DNA of 64,000 bases from Cylindrotheca closterium. Lineage: Eukaryota > Bacillariophyta > Bacillariophyceae > Bacillariales > Bacillariaceae. Below the pieces are notes generated by a model. It saw only the letters and a list, made by a program, of their open reading frames with translations, ran no database searches and had not been told where the DNA came from. The position numbers and the translations under genes are program-made. The DNA lies in contig CAKOGP040001113.1 of the NCBI GenBank assembly GCA_933822405.4, positions 62,001-126,000 of the forward strand. The letters run 5' to 3'. Below are positions 51,215 through 62,370 of the stretch, piece after piece (the stretch's first letter is position 1; each line of letters starts with the position of its first letter).

Positions 51215-52337
51215 AGGCATGCATGCATCAAGGGATGAGACTAAATCAAGGGGAAACTGCATGAAGAATGGTGCCATATTTGCTTTTAAAATGCGATGTT
51301 GAAAGATTGCACACGAAACAACAGGTTCTAGCTGACACACACCTGACGCGCTCACGTACTCACGTACCTCCCATGTCCAATGGAGACGAAACATAATCAG
51401 GTTTAAACAAAACAGGGCAACTAAGACATGGAGCGAAACACATTGTTGCAACGCGGTTATCAGGACCTGAAACCACACAAGCCAGGGGTCGAGGAGGAGA
51501 AGCATCCAATTGTTGTCATCATAGCTACCAGGCAATCGCAGTAATTTGCCCATCAGACTCTCACAAAAGTCTGTGAAGTAACGAATGAATGCTTCGTCAG
51601 ATAGCGCAACAATAAAAAGGGTAGCGGCATACCACTATTGATAATTCATTGTTCTGCATTCGTACTGCAGAATGTGTTGAACTCCAATTCTCGTGGTTGT
51701 TGTGGTTGTTATGATTACTAAGACATCTCATATTTTATTTAAATCTACAGTGGTGGTGGTGCATTCAGTCATGCGGTCCTAGTATAAAACTAGACTGAAG
51801 ATGCAATGGGCAGAGGCCTTTTACAGTCGTCGCCTGAATGCATCAACATAAACGCCGGAAAAGCTGAAATCGCAATACCTGTATGCATTCTTTCGATTTT
51901 GAGACGATTGTAAAAAATTCTGAGAAGTTTGATGGAAGTTCGCCGTTTGAAAGTAGTAAAATGTCCGTACTCCTTTTTTATATATGTTCTTTGTCTGAGC
52001 AGAATATTTTGTAATAGCTCGGAAACACCGAACAATGATCATGTAGGGTTTACTAGTCAATGCTGGCATGTGTGCGCAGTCCAGTCGCGACCAAAACTGA
52101 CACCTCATCGGCTTTCATAATACAAAATATGCGTCATTTCGTGGAGGTAATTATGACATGCTTTAGAAAGGGCATACTGTACCAGTACATCTTTTGGGCC
52201 TGCGATTCGTACCACATCCTGATGATCACCACCAAAATCGACGTAAGTGGTAAACCAACGAGGAGATTAAAAACGAGATCTGCGTGTCTGCGTGGCTTTT
52301 TGCGAAAGCAGGATTATTTGGTGTAGACTTTTCAAAA
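51215..52337. repeat. spacer of the repeated unit, copy 1
   Basis: No gene. Sections recur elsewhere: ggtgccatatttgctttt and gttctagct (51273-51340) at 54660-54765 and 63322-63417; ggcaatcgcagtaattt at 63632; ggcataccactattgat and ttgttctgcat (51627-51660) at 60376-60411 and 63695-63738; aggcctt...cgtcgcctg-atgcatcaac (51813-51848) at 60507-60542 and 63937; gttcgccgtttgaaa (51936-51950) at 60706. Confidence 0.75.
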
Positions 52338-53561
52338 ATGCTGAACATGTCCCAACAAAACAACACTCCTGTTTCCTGCGGATCTTCACTTATGACCATC
52401 GCTCAAGACAAACATCACTCATCTGAGACAGCAGCAGATGATTGTTTGTTGCACCTTCTCTCTATGCCCTTGATAGTTGGTCCTGATCATCATGTTGTTC
52501 TTGTATCGTCCCCCCCCATGTTGGAACCGCCAGAAGCGCCTCCGCTATTTTCCACTTGTGACGATGACCTCTTTCACTACACCAACAACACGACGATCCC
52601 AGAGATCTCTGTCGAAAGTTCGTCCAACGACTCAATCATGGAGGCATCCTCGTCATTCCATGTACTAGTACGACCATCATCAGAAGAACAACAGCCCCCT
52701 CATGATGATTTCGAGCCAACGCCCATCCACCCAAGACTGTCAAACGTGCATAATAGTGCAAAGCCTATGATCCTCCCATTCCCATCACTGACTGGCGCTG
52801 TACCACTAACCGATTTTGCACTTGACCGATTCATTGCACAAGAACTCAAGAATGAAGCCGCCCACACCAAGCAGCAGCAGGATGCACCTGTAATCGTCAT
52901 CTCCGGCTCCAAGCGTGCCATGACGCCAACCGAAGAATCACCACCCATTACTCTGCGTCCCGCCAAGCGGTCACGTATTCGTCAGGTATCCAACAACGAC
53001 ACCAGTGATGATGAGGAAGCAAGGGTTCCTCGCTTTCGAAGCCACCAAGAAAAGCAGTGGAAAGACCTCTTTGATCAGCTCTTGGAGTTCAAAAAGGAGA
53101 AGGGACACTGTCTCGTTCCCCATACCTTTGACGAAAACCCACCGCTCGCACGATGGGTCAAGCGCCAACGATACCAGTACAAGTTGAAGCAAGAGAAGAT
53201 GGTTTCCACTCTCACAGACGATCGAATTTCCCAGTTGGAAAGCGTCGGCTTTGTGTGGGATTCTCACGCCGTCGCGTGGGGAGAGCATCGGCTGGACCTG
53301 GTGCAATTCAAAGCCGATTTTGGCCATTGCAATGTTCCTTCTGCTTACGAGAAGAACCCATCTTTGTCCACATGGGTGAAGCGCCAAAGACGACAGAATA
53401 AACTATTTTGGAGTGGCTCAAAGAGCACCATGACGATGGAACGATTCAATGCCCTAAACAAGCTCGGATTCAGCTGGGAGATCAAGACTAGGAAGAACAA
53501 GATCCAAGGAGCCAGACAACAACACGTATGCACAACGGTACTCCTGCTACCTACAAGCTGA
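52338..53561 (+). CDS. helicase-associated (HA) domain protein, copy 1
   Basis: 407 aa from the ATG at 52338; a second ATG at 52347 corresponds to the conserved start region of the paralogue (NMSQQ against NMFQQ). The first ~200 residues are Ser/Pro/Asp-rich and probably disordered. A basic NLS-like patch (RPAKRSRIRQ) lies near residue 207. Two HA domains (PF03457 type) follow: about 238-302 (WKDLFDQLLEFKKEKGHCLV, LARWVKRQRYQYK, LESVGFVWD) and about 312-379 (HRLDLVQFKADFGHCNVP, LSTWVKRQRRQNK, LNKLGFSWE). Tandem HA modules without any helicase are abundant in diatoms; a nucleic-acid-binding role is inferred from the family. No helicase motifs are present. Confidence 0.9.
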   Translation: MLNMSQQNNTPVSCGSSLMTIAQDKHHSSETAADDCLLHLLSMPLIVGPDHHVVLVSSPPMLEPPEAPPLFSTCDDDLFHYTNNTTIPEISVESSSNDSIMEASSSFHVLVRPSSEEQQPPHDDFEPTPIHPRLSNVHNSAKPMILPFPSLTGAVPLTDFALDRFIAQELKNEAAHTKQQQDAPVIVISGSKRAMTPTEESPPITLRPAKRSRIRQVSNNDTSDDEEARVPRFRSHQEKQWKDLFDQLLEFKKEKGHCLVPHTFDENPPLARWVKRQRYQYKLKQEKMVSTLTDDRISQLESVGFVWDSHAVAWGEHRLDLVQFKADFGHCNVPSAYEKNPSLSTWVKRQRRQNKLFWSGSKSTMTMERFNALNKLGFSWEIKTRKNKIQGARQQHVCTTVLLLPTS

Positions 53562-55169
53562 GGTTTTCGAAACTACTGTTCGAATTGCTTGGAAACCCTT
53601 CACCACAAGTATTCGCGCCAAAATTTTGCATTTTAACTTTTTATACTTCTTTTTGTTTTCTATCCTTTACACTTTGTTTCGATAGCTGTTTTTCTTTGCT
53701 CTTTCCCTCTTGACAGTCTTCACCACCTGGAGAGGATAACGAATCGTTCCCCATTCCAACAGTATGATATAGTCCGATTCGTGAGATCAGATAGTACTAC
53801 TAGTACTAGCTTAGCTACTAGTAGTAGTAGTAGCTAAGCTCAACAATAGTACTTCCCCCCGCAGATATTGCATATGTACAATATCAAATTTTGTTACATT
53901 GCGATGCGAAAAAATATTCTAACGCTATGTCTAGAAAGGTGTTTGCCTTATTGCCAGCAAAAGGATGCTCCAGCGATGGTTCTTTGTTTTTCGCGTCATC
54001 ACGCACGCTGCTTCACAACTCACTAACTACCATCATGCCCGGTACGGTAGTGAGCACCCAAATGACCAATATTAGCGCACTGTGCCTATAATAATAAATA
54101 CTTACTGTTGCGTTGCGCAAAAACAAGATTCTTGTACAGTGGTACCTATTTCTGTTGCTGATGTGTTTTCCATATACATGGCCAACAGAAAGGACATCAT
54201 CAGGGTCGTTCTCGGTGTCACCCCCAGTGTCGTATGTAAAAATGTACTGAACAAGAAAAATAAATCTACCCGCCAAATAACCCGCACCCGACAACGATGA
54301 GAAATCATACAGCAAAATTTATAGGCGCGGTAAAATTATAGAAAGTGTTTTCAAACACACACGGTTCAAATTCAAGGACAGCTATAGGTCGCCCCGGTAG
54401 GATCCAGAACTGCAACGGCACGATATGGTTCATCAATATAAGGTGCCAAACTGATTGTGCGAATAACGGAATTTTGCGACATTGCATATGTATGGAAGTA
54501 GGAAAGACAACCGTGGTGGAAGGAGGAGTGCTCATATGTATATATAAGAAATAGCAACGGCGAACTTTTTTGGAGGCAACTAAAGTACTGTACAGATAAC
54601 GCATTGAAGGAATGTACCGGTATGAATGACTCAATCGCCATATTTTTCAAGTGCAATGATGGTGCCATATTTGCTTTTGAAAAAGACGTTGAAAGATTGC
54701 AGAAGAATTCATCTCAATTGAAAGAAGTCATGAAAGGATCTCAGTGTGTAACATGTTCTAGCTACAATGTTATTTGTTAGTTGCTCAATTGACAAGTGCT
54801 AGACGGCCTAGCAGTCACGTACACGCGAAGTTGGAACCATAAAGGAAGAGAGACGCACAAACAGGACTCGAGTATCTCCGATGGAGTGACGATACGGAAT
54901 GATGATGCAGCTAGGTCGTGTTGGAAAGTCGTCCCATGCAGCGAAAGAGATGGTTCGGAAATCCTTCAACGTAAATAATCGTGAGGCATGAATATCGACT
55001 CATCGAGATGTTGTTGCATGTATATATATATAAATATATACACATATTCCGGTAGATGAATGTGTATGTGTCGACTAACTCAAGAGGTGCTGCAGGTCCA
55101 CCTATTTGAAATCATTTATCTCACGCTTAAAACCTGTTTCCAAACTCGTATTTCTTCCTGCTTTGCAGA
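53562..55169. other. gene-free part of repeated unit (downstream of HA copy 1 to unit 2 spacer)
   Basis: 53562-53760 matches 62371-62550 (ctgaggttttcga, gcattttaactttttat/aaa, ctggagaggat). An actagtacta/agtagtagta run lies at 53793-53835. 53938-54090 matches 62650-62800 (aaaggtgtttgcctta, gagcaccca, ccaatattagcgcactgt). 54363-54609 is a decayed OB-fold copy (separate entry). 54660-54770 matches the spacer after the intact OB-fold gene. Confidence 0.65.
54363..54609 (+). pseudogene. decayed copy of the TEN1-like OB-fold gene (copy B)
   Basis: From ggttcaaattcaaggacag to ggcaactaaagta-cag and gattgaagg, the sequence follows 51003-51218 of the intact gene. It has a 6-bp insertion (ctatag), several 1-10-bp indels and stops. 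The first ~40 codons are absent, replaced by sequence shared with copy C. It cannot encode the protein. Confidence 0.8.
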
Positions 55170-55662
55170 ATGAGATCCTTTCTACCGCTTCTTGCGACGC
55201 TGCGCTCTGCAACTTTTTCATCTGGCAATAATAAGAAGAACCACCAAGCAAGGCAAATAAGATGGATCCGCATGGATTATGTAGCAAGACGCAAGCACAT
55301 CTTCGAGATGGATTTGAGCACGACGTTCGCCGGCCACAAGATTATGATTGATACCTGGAAAGAATTTGTTAAGGTCGATTTCGTCCATTTTTCCAGTCAA
55401 GCCTTATTTGGCAACACTGTTGGAATGTTCTTGGGAGACTTCAACGTTGGAAAGAACCTATTGCCATATTGAAAAAAACTCGGTAACGAGTCGCAAGTCC
55501 TACCGTGCAATACGATGGCATGCTGTTCCATGACATTTCACTGAACGGCGCTTGCTTCCCGAGGATCCTCAAGGACAACGACGAAAACTCTTGGAAGGTA
55601 GAACAAACCGAAGAAGCTTGTGCTCACTCGTAGGACCCCTTATTGAATGTCAGCTAACGATT
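55170..55662 (+). pseudogene. vWFD-domain gene relic with signal peptide
   Basis: The ATG at 55170 (MRSFLPLLATLRSA) matches the start of the intact gene at 56458 (MRSFLTNLVALFLG). After about 30 codons it jumps directly to the middle of the vWFD domain (RRKHIFEMDLSTTFAGHKIM, FGNTVGM), corresponding to 59326 onward. Everything between, including the sandwich repeats, PT linker and intron, is missing. A stop follows at 55470, and out-of-frame homology (gcatgctgttccatgac, gaccccttat) continues to about 55662. It is a deletion-type relic and no function is expected. Confidence 0.8.
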
Positions 55663-56457
55663 GCGTCTTGGTTTGATACATACCGGTACCTGCGGATCTG
55701 AGAGCTTACAACAATTATTGATCGTGTCGATTCAACTATTATCGTCTTGGCTTTATTTTGTATTGTCCCATGGTGTACCGTATTATATTATCTCACAAGT
55801 CACAAGCGTCTCAAATCGAATCCTCAGCGGCACGTGCCGGGACATTTAAGGGCAAATTTAAATTTAAACCATCAAATCACGAATGGTGTTTGTTGTTATG
55901 TGTCCTTTCTTGAGTTCGATTTAGGGCTCAGACTGAACACATGCGCCCTTTCCAATGACCCATAATTGTCGGAATCACGAGTGTTCTTCAGAGGTTGTCG
56001 AGCGTGTGGCCAACTTTGAAAAATATCATGTGTATTCGAGGAGTCTCGAACAAATAATCTTTTGTCTTCTCATGTGTTATCAATTCAAATAGCACCACAT
56101 GCCAGTTCGTTAAATGTAGTACTTTTCTGGATTCAAATGCACGTGTAACTTTCCGCCTCCAATCTTGACAAAACTCAAAAGATTCGGTTTACAATTTCAA
56201 AAATCTTTTTTTTGCAAAGGTCTTGAATGCAATCAATCAAGTGAGTTAGCTTGTTTCATGGACATTGACTTTAGATGTTGTTGCGTGGATTTACACTTAT
56301 GCGACAACGTGTTTGTTGTTATTGTCATCAATTATCAATCATCAATCATCAATTACCAATTACCAATTATGAATTACCAATATCTCACAAATGATTCATT
56401 TTGGTATCCAAACTTCTCCTTCGTACCCTCTCCTTCCATACCTGGTACTTTGGCAGG
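55663..56457. other. intergenic, upstream of the 1076-aa vWFD gene
   Basis: No gene. A caatcatcaat/caattac repeat run lies at 56330-56375. Confidence 0.5.
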
Positions 56458-59400
56458 ATGAGGTCCTTTCTTACAAATCTCGTCGCGCTCTTCTTGGGCG
56501 CTGCGCTCTTCAAGTACTATGGCACCAGCAAATCTCCTGCCGTCGACCCTGTGCCAACCCCATCCGTGATGGAAGCCTCTGTCTTGGCACCCGTCCAACC
56601 ACCGAAACCAAGCCCAGCTGATGCGCAACTCAAAGCCGTCATCCAAGACGCTGGAATGATCAAAGTTACTGTCCTTGACTCAATTTCTTACAATGCTACA
56701 GGTGGAGTCACCTCTCTTGCAGAATCAGATGGGCGCAGGCTTCAGTGTGCCGAATCTGTTACATTGACCAAGAACTGCTACGCGCCTGGAGAAGCAATTG
56801 GTGCTGATTTCGTCATTTGTGGCGATGTTGCTGGAGAGTGGGGTGGTATTCATTCTCCTGGCGACCAGGGTTTTCAAGCAGCGCTCAAGTGGCAGTTTCT
56901 TACCGGTCCAGGACGATACTTTTTCACAAGTTCCAATCAAGGTTCAGTTCCAGTGGGCACCAATTTGGCCCAAGCTACAGGCTACCGAATCTTTTACCAT
57001 ACCACTGAAGGAGGTTCAATTGGATCAGCAGAATTCGCTGTCCAATCGAGCTGTGCCTCTTCTTGCACCAATTCGATTTCAATCCAACAACCGTGCTATA
57101 ACCCTGGTGTTCAACAAGTGATCATCCAAATTCCGGCCGCCGAACCTGGAGATCTGATTGAACTGTTTGACGACAATTCCGGTTTCAGGATGGCTTCATT
57201 TGCACCCCAAACTGGAGCGACAGCTCTTGGATTCGGCCCGATTGATTGGCCCCGTGGAACTTACAAATTCGTATACGAGAAGGCAAATTGTGACCCAACT
57301 GAGGCAGTTTTTACCGTGCAAGACATTTGCCCATCAGGAGTAGGAGTGCCACCAACACCACCGCCAAACCCTCTTCCAACCCCGCCGCCAGCACCACTTC
57401 CAACACCACCACCGGTCACATCATGCACCCATTCGATTTCCGTTGATCAGACCTGTTGGGGTCTGGGTCAGACCATCACTGCGACTATCCAAACTTGCGG
57501 TAATGCTGTGGAGTGGGCAGGTATTTGGAATGCCGGGACCCCGGATTTCCGCGCTTCTCTCAACTGGCAGTACCTCTGTGGTAATCAGCACTGCGCTTCT
57601 AGGGTGAATTCTGGGGCCTACCGAATTTCCTTCAATTCTGCAACTGCTGGATCCATCAATTGGCCTCTGCCTGCTGGAAGGACCTACGAATTCTATTTCC
57701 ACTCTCAAGCTGGATCGTTGAAATCACAAACATTCCAAGTTACATCTGGAACATCCTGTAACTTTTCACCAACAGCATCCTCTCCTCCACCGCCAACTTC
57801 ACCGTTTTCGCCAACTACCAGCGCCCCTGCGGTTACAAGTGGTGGCGGAGGATCGGCATCCAGTGCCCCTGCTGCTACAAGTGGTGGAACAGGATCGGCA
57901 TCCATTGCCCCTGCCAGTGCTCCTATTGGAATTCAATATGTTCCAGCCAGTGCAGCCGATTGCGACGCAATTCGTAGTGGAAACATTGTCATTGGACAAA
58001 GCGCCATGACAAGCCAGACCTTCTACGTTGTCTTCTCCCTTGGAGTCTATGGTCCAGCACTCGGGGCCGAAAGAGTGGCTGATCTCGTGAAAAATGCATT
58101 CCAGAATTTGATTGGAACTAGCCTTGTGAATTGTTCGCACAGACGAAAGCTCATGCAGTATGTCCAGAGACATCACCAGAACAATAGACGTCATCACAAG
58201 CACAGACACCATCACCACAAACACAGAATGCTGGAGCAGTCACTTCCAGATGGTCGACGAAGACTGACCTTGGAGGCGAATGTCATTGGAAATGTTCTTT
58301 TCACCATCGACTGTATTACCTCTGATTGCCAACCTGGCATGGCAGGATGTTTCGAGTGCACAGCAACTATCGATGTGTTCATGAAGGGACCAGCACTCGT
58401 CGTCGACATTGCAGAGGCGCTAACCGGTCACCTCAACGACCCCAACTTGATTGCCGATGCTGCTTTGGATAGCTTCGTGGAGGACGGAACGGTGGCAGAG
58501 GTGGCATATATCCGAAGTGGAGATGTCACATACATCACTGAAAACCCAACATCTGGGCCTACAGCTGGGCCAACCTCTGGACCAACATCCGCACCTTCTC
58601 CTGCTCCAACATCCGCACCTACCTCTGGACCAACAGCCGCTACCCCAGTGCCAACATCCGCACCTACCTCTGGTCCAACATCCGGACCCACCTCTGGACC
58701 AACAGCCGCTACCCCCGTGCCAACGTCCGGGCCTACCTCTGGGCCTACCGTCGCTACCCCCGTGCCAACGTCCGGGCCTACCTCTGGGCCTACCGTCGCT
58801 ACCCCCGTGCCAACGTCCGGGCCTACCTCTGGACCTTCGCTTGCACCTGATGATGAGGGCGACAAGGGTCCAGATGATACAGGTGGTGATCCAAACACAC
58901 CTGGGGATGCAGGAACGAACGGTGATCCACACTGTAAGTATTTCGAATCGAATTCTATCAATCTTGCTATTTGGTTGGAATTCAATTCTCATTGTTCTCT
59001 TTTCTTGCACAAATAACACGTACAGTCAAATCATGGAACGGTGACCATTTCGAGTTCCACGGACAGTGTGACTTGGTTTTGGCCAAGGATGCAAACTTTG
59101 CTGATGGACTGGGATTGCATGTTCAGATTCGCACCAAGCTTGTTCGGTATTGGAGTTACATCAAGAGCGCCGCCATCCATATCGGGGATGATATCCTTGA
59201 AGTTCAAGGATCGGCTGATACGGAAGATATTGGATCTGCCCACTTCTGGTACAATTTGGAGTACCAAGGCAAGATGGATACCGTTGGTGGATTCCCTGTC
59301 AAGGTCCGCATTGATAATGGACCAAGACGCAAACATATCTTCGAAATTGACTTGAGCTCGATGTACCCCGGCCACAAGATTATGATTGATACCATGAAGG

Positions 59401-59780
59401 AATTTGTTAAGGTCGATTTCGTCCATTCTTCCAATCAAGCCTTTGGCAACACTGTCGGTATGTTGGGAGACTTCAAGTCTGGAAAGAAGCTTGCTCGTGA
59501 CCAAACTACGGTGATTGCCGACTTTAACGAACTTGGTAACGAGTGGCAAGTCCTCCCATCAGATGACATGCTGTTCCATGACGTCTCTTATCCTCAGTTC
59601 CCTGAACGGTGCTTGCTTCCTGAAGATCCTCAAGGAAAGCGCCGCCAACTTATGGAAGGTTCGATCAGCGAAGAACAAGCCGAAAAAGCATGTGCTCAGT
59701 TGAAGGACCCCTTGTCTATCAAGGATTGTGTGTATGATATCTTGGCGACTCAAGACATGGACATGGTAGGAGCCTACTAA
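56458..59780 (+). CDS. secreted modular protein: three beta-sandwich-like repeats, PT repeats and vWFD domain (two exons)
   Basis: 1076 aa from exon 1 (56458-58933) and exon 2 (59026-59780); the intron is 92 bp, cacact|gtaagt to gtacag|tcaaat, at the same place (GDPH|F) as in the minus-strand paralogue. A signal or anchor segment (MRSFLTNLVALFLGAALF) comes first. Three related Cys-containing repeats start at about residues 98 (SVTLTKNCYAPGE), 202 (SISIQQPCYNPG) and 322 (SISVDQTCWGLGQ). Pro-rich linkers follow, then a conserved region (about 500-560), a His/Arg-rich stretch (about 565-590), a Cys-containing domain (600-690), a PT(S/A)GPT repeat and the vWFD domain (WNGDHFEFHGQCDLV, FGNTVGMLGDF). 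The end, DCVYDILATQDMDMVGAY, is shared with the paralogue. Probably extracellular or cell-wall (inference). Confidence 0.88.
58550..58850. repeat. 45-bp coding minisatellite in the PT linker
   Basis: Units starting gctacccccgtgccaacgtc at 58708, 58753 and 58798 are almost identical. More diverged units (ggaccaacatccgcacct) lie upstream. They encode a TSGPT(S/V)xTPVP-type repeat. Confidence 0.9.
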
Positions 59781-61047
59781 ATACATCTAGACTCCCTGTG
59801 ACGTCACTCGCCTCTTGACTTCGTCATGTGTCTCTTGATGAGTTATACCTATATATATATATATAGTCTATTTTATTTTCTCTTGAAGAATTGTGTGTTC
59901 CTATTGTACTTGAGTATCTATTGCAACGAAGACAGCTGCTATTTGCTTGTTTTAGATGGTTCGTTTGTGTAACACACAAAATTGCTTTGACTCGCGGAAT
60001 TGTGATGTCTCACCACAAAGTTCTTGCGGTACGATATGCCGACTTGAGACTTGCAAGGACAGACCAGGTCACTGAGATAGAGCCCACCACGAGTTTTAAG
60101 ACCACACTTCCTGTATTACCGTAGTTTTTCCAACCGACATTGGTTCTATTACAACTGTTGTAGTCTGTATTTTCCAATATATGCACTTCAACACAACACT
60201 ATTGTAGCACAAACCAACTCCTTTTCCTTGTTCCGTTTCATCAAATTCTGGCATTTGGTGATCAAACTATTTTGTTAATTCTCCAATTGTTTGGCATTTG
60301 GAGCAACCCCATCAGACTGTCAATGAATCAATGCATCATCAGATTGCAGTAATAAAAGGGGTGGGTGGTGGAATACCACTATTGATGAAAGGATAATTAA
60401 TTGTTCTGCATACTGAGGAATGCGATGAACTCCAATTAAACAGTGGTGTTTTCTGTCATTCACAGTCAGTACCGGTAGGGAAGCAAAGATGCAATGTGTA
60501 GATAGAGGCCTTATATTTTCGTCGCCTGGCGGATGCATCAACACATATTTCCAAAGTATCCGGTACTCTAGTACGAGTACCTGTAGTTGGAATGAATCGC
60601 AATCCTGTATGCATCCTTTTATATTCTACCGGTACGTATCTTTCGATTTTTGAGAGGATTGTTTGGGTGTCAAAAATTCCAAACGCAGTTTCGGTGAAGT
60701 TCAAAGTTCGCCGTTTGAAAATGTTACATAATGATATACAATGTCGTTACATAAGTTCTGTTTCAGAGCAGATTTTTTTTAATAGCTCAGAAACGCAGCA
60801 ATTCACACAAAACAGGATCAACCTCAACTGGACCCCTTATCGATTGATACGATATGCGTCATTTGATGGAGATTATTATATACGACTTGCTCCTTGTTGC
60901 TTAATGCTAAATGAAAGGGCATAGATGTTACCAAGTTGATGATGGTGATCATGAACTGAGAACCATTTTTTCGGCAGAATTCGGATTCAAGGCAATCAGA
61001 ATCGACTTTTAATTGTTGAGTAAACCTAGTAGATAAATTATTACTGG
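59781..61047. repeat. vWFD 3' region then spacer of the repeated unit, copy 2 (right half)
   Basis: A tatatatatatatat run lies at 59851-59865. From about 60340 the sequence matches the right half of the spacer at 51605-52230 (aataccactattgatga, ttaattgttctgcat, aggccttatattttcgtcgc, gaatcgcaatcctgtatgca, gttcgccgtttgaaa). No gene. Confidence 0.7.
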
Positions 61048-62370
61048 ATGGCTTTTCCCGAGTTGCAGAATTTTTTTTCTTCCGGGATTTGGGGTCCCTC
61101 TCGTCGTCTCACTTCCTCACATTTCAAAATCCTGAACATGTTCCAACAAACCGACACTGCCATTGGTAGCAGCACTCCTGTTGCCTGCGGATCTTCACCT
61201 ATGATCCCCTCTAAAGACAAGCATTACTCATCCGAGACAGCAACAGATGATTCCTTGTTGCACCTTCTCTCTGTGCCCTTGATAGTAGTTGATCCTGATC
61301 GTGTTGTCTCGTCCTCCGCCACGTCGCAAACGGCACAAGCGCCACCGCCATTTTCCAATTGGGACGATGTCGTCGACCTCTTTTACTACACCAACAACAC
61401 GATCCCAGAGATCTCTGTTTCAAGTTCCAATGATTCAATCATCGAGGCATCGTCATCACACGTAGTAGGACCATCAGAACAGGAGCTCCTCCTTCATGTT
61501 GATTTCGAGCCAACACCCATCCACCCAAGACTGACAAACGTGCACAATAGTACAAAATCCACCCTCCCCTTTCCACCACTGAATGGCGTGGCTACGCCTC
61601 TATTTGACTTTCTTGCACTTGACCGCCGATTCATTGCACAAGAACTCAATGAAGCCGGCGGCGTTTCCCCCAACGTACCCGATCAAGTCATCTCTCGACA
61701 AGTTTTCATTGGCTCCAAGCGCTCCTTATTGACCCCAACCGAGGAATTACTACCCATTACCATACGTCCGGCCAAGCGGTCACGCATTCGTCAGGTATCC
61801 AACAACGACACCAATGATGATGAGACAGCAAGAAGGGTCCCTCACTTTCGAAATCATCAAGAAAAGCAATGGAAAGACCTCTTTGACCAGCTCTTGGAGT
61901 TCAAAAAGGAGAAGGGACACTGCCTCGTTCCCCATACCTTTGACGAAAACCCACCGCTCGCACGATGGGTCAAGCGCCAACGATACCAGTACAAGTTGAA
62001 GCAAGAGAAGATGGTTTCCACACTCACAGACGATCGAATTTCCCAGTTGGAAAGCGTCGGCTTTGTGTGGGATTCTCACGCCGTGGCGTGGGAGGAGCAT
62101 CGGCTGGATCTGGTGCAATTCAAAGCCGCTTTTGGTCATTGCAATGTTCCTTCTGCTTACGAGAAGAATCCATCTTTGTCCACATGGGTGAAGCGCCAAA
62201 GACGACAGAAAAAACTGTTTTGGAGTGGCTCAAAGAGCACCATGACGATGGAACGATTCAGTGCCCTAAACAAGCTCGGATTCAGCTGGGAGATCAAGAC
62301 TAAGAAGAACAAGATCCAAGGAGCCAGACAACAACACATACACTCTATGGCAGTACTACCTACAAGCTGA
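61048..62370 (+). CDS. helicase-associated (HA) domain protein, copy 2
   Basis: 440 aa from the first ATG at 61048. The ATG at 61138 (MFQQTDTAIG) lies where similarity to copy 1 begins and may be the true start, which would give 410 aa. The N-terminal half is Ser/Pro/Thr-rich and differs from copy 1 by many substitutions and indels, although blocks such as SSETATDDSLLHLLSVPLIV match. A basic patch RPAKRSRIRQ precedes two HA domains (about 275-338 and 348-415) that are almost identical to copy 1 (only a few changes, such as AWGEH to AWEEH and ADFGHC to AAFGHC). The stop follows VLPTS as in copy 1. Confidence 0.9.
   Translation: MAFPELQNFFSSGIWGPSRRLTSSHFKILNMFQQTDTAIGSSTPVACGSSPMIPSKDKHYSSETATDDSLLHLLSVPLIVVDPDRVVSSSATSQTAQAPPPFSNWDDVVDLFYYTNNTIPEISVSSSNDSIIEASSSHVVGPSEQELLLHVDFEPTPIHPRLTNVHNSTKSTLPFPPLNGVATPLFDFLALDRRFIAQELNEAGGVSPNVPDQVISRQVFIGSKRSLLTPTEELLPITIRPAKRSRIRQVSNNDTNDDETARRVPHFRNHQEKQWKDLFDQLLEFKKEKGHCLVPHTFDENPPLARWVKRQRYQYKLKQEKMVSTLTDDRISQLESVGFVWDSHAVAWEEHRLDLVQFKAAFGHCNVPSAYEKNPSLSTWVKRQRRQKKLFWSGSKSTMTMERFSALNKLGFSWEIKTKKNKIQGARQQHIHSMAVLPTS

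Noticed and set aside
51215..52337. Retroelement in the spacer of the array
   Set aside because: Spacer blocks recur only together with the OB-fold/HA unit, and no LTR, terminal repeat or reverse-transcriptase remnant was seen.
58420..59019. Minus-strand frames of 185-199 codons in the PT-repeat region
   Set aside because: Long antisense frames arise from the repeated PT codons (Gly/Arg/Trp-rich products) and have no independent support.
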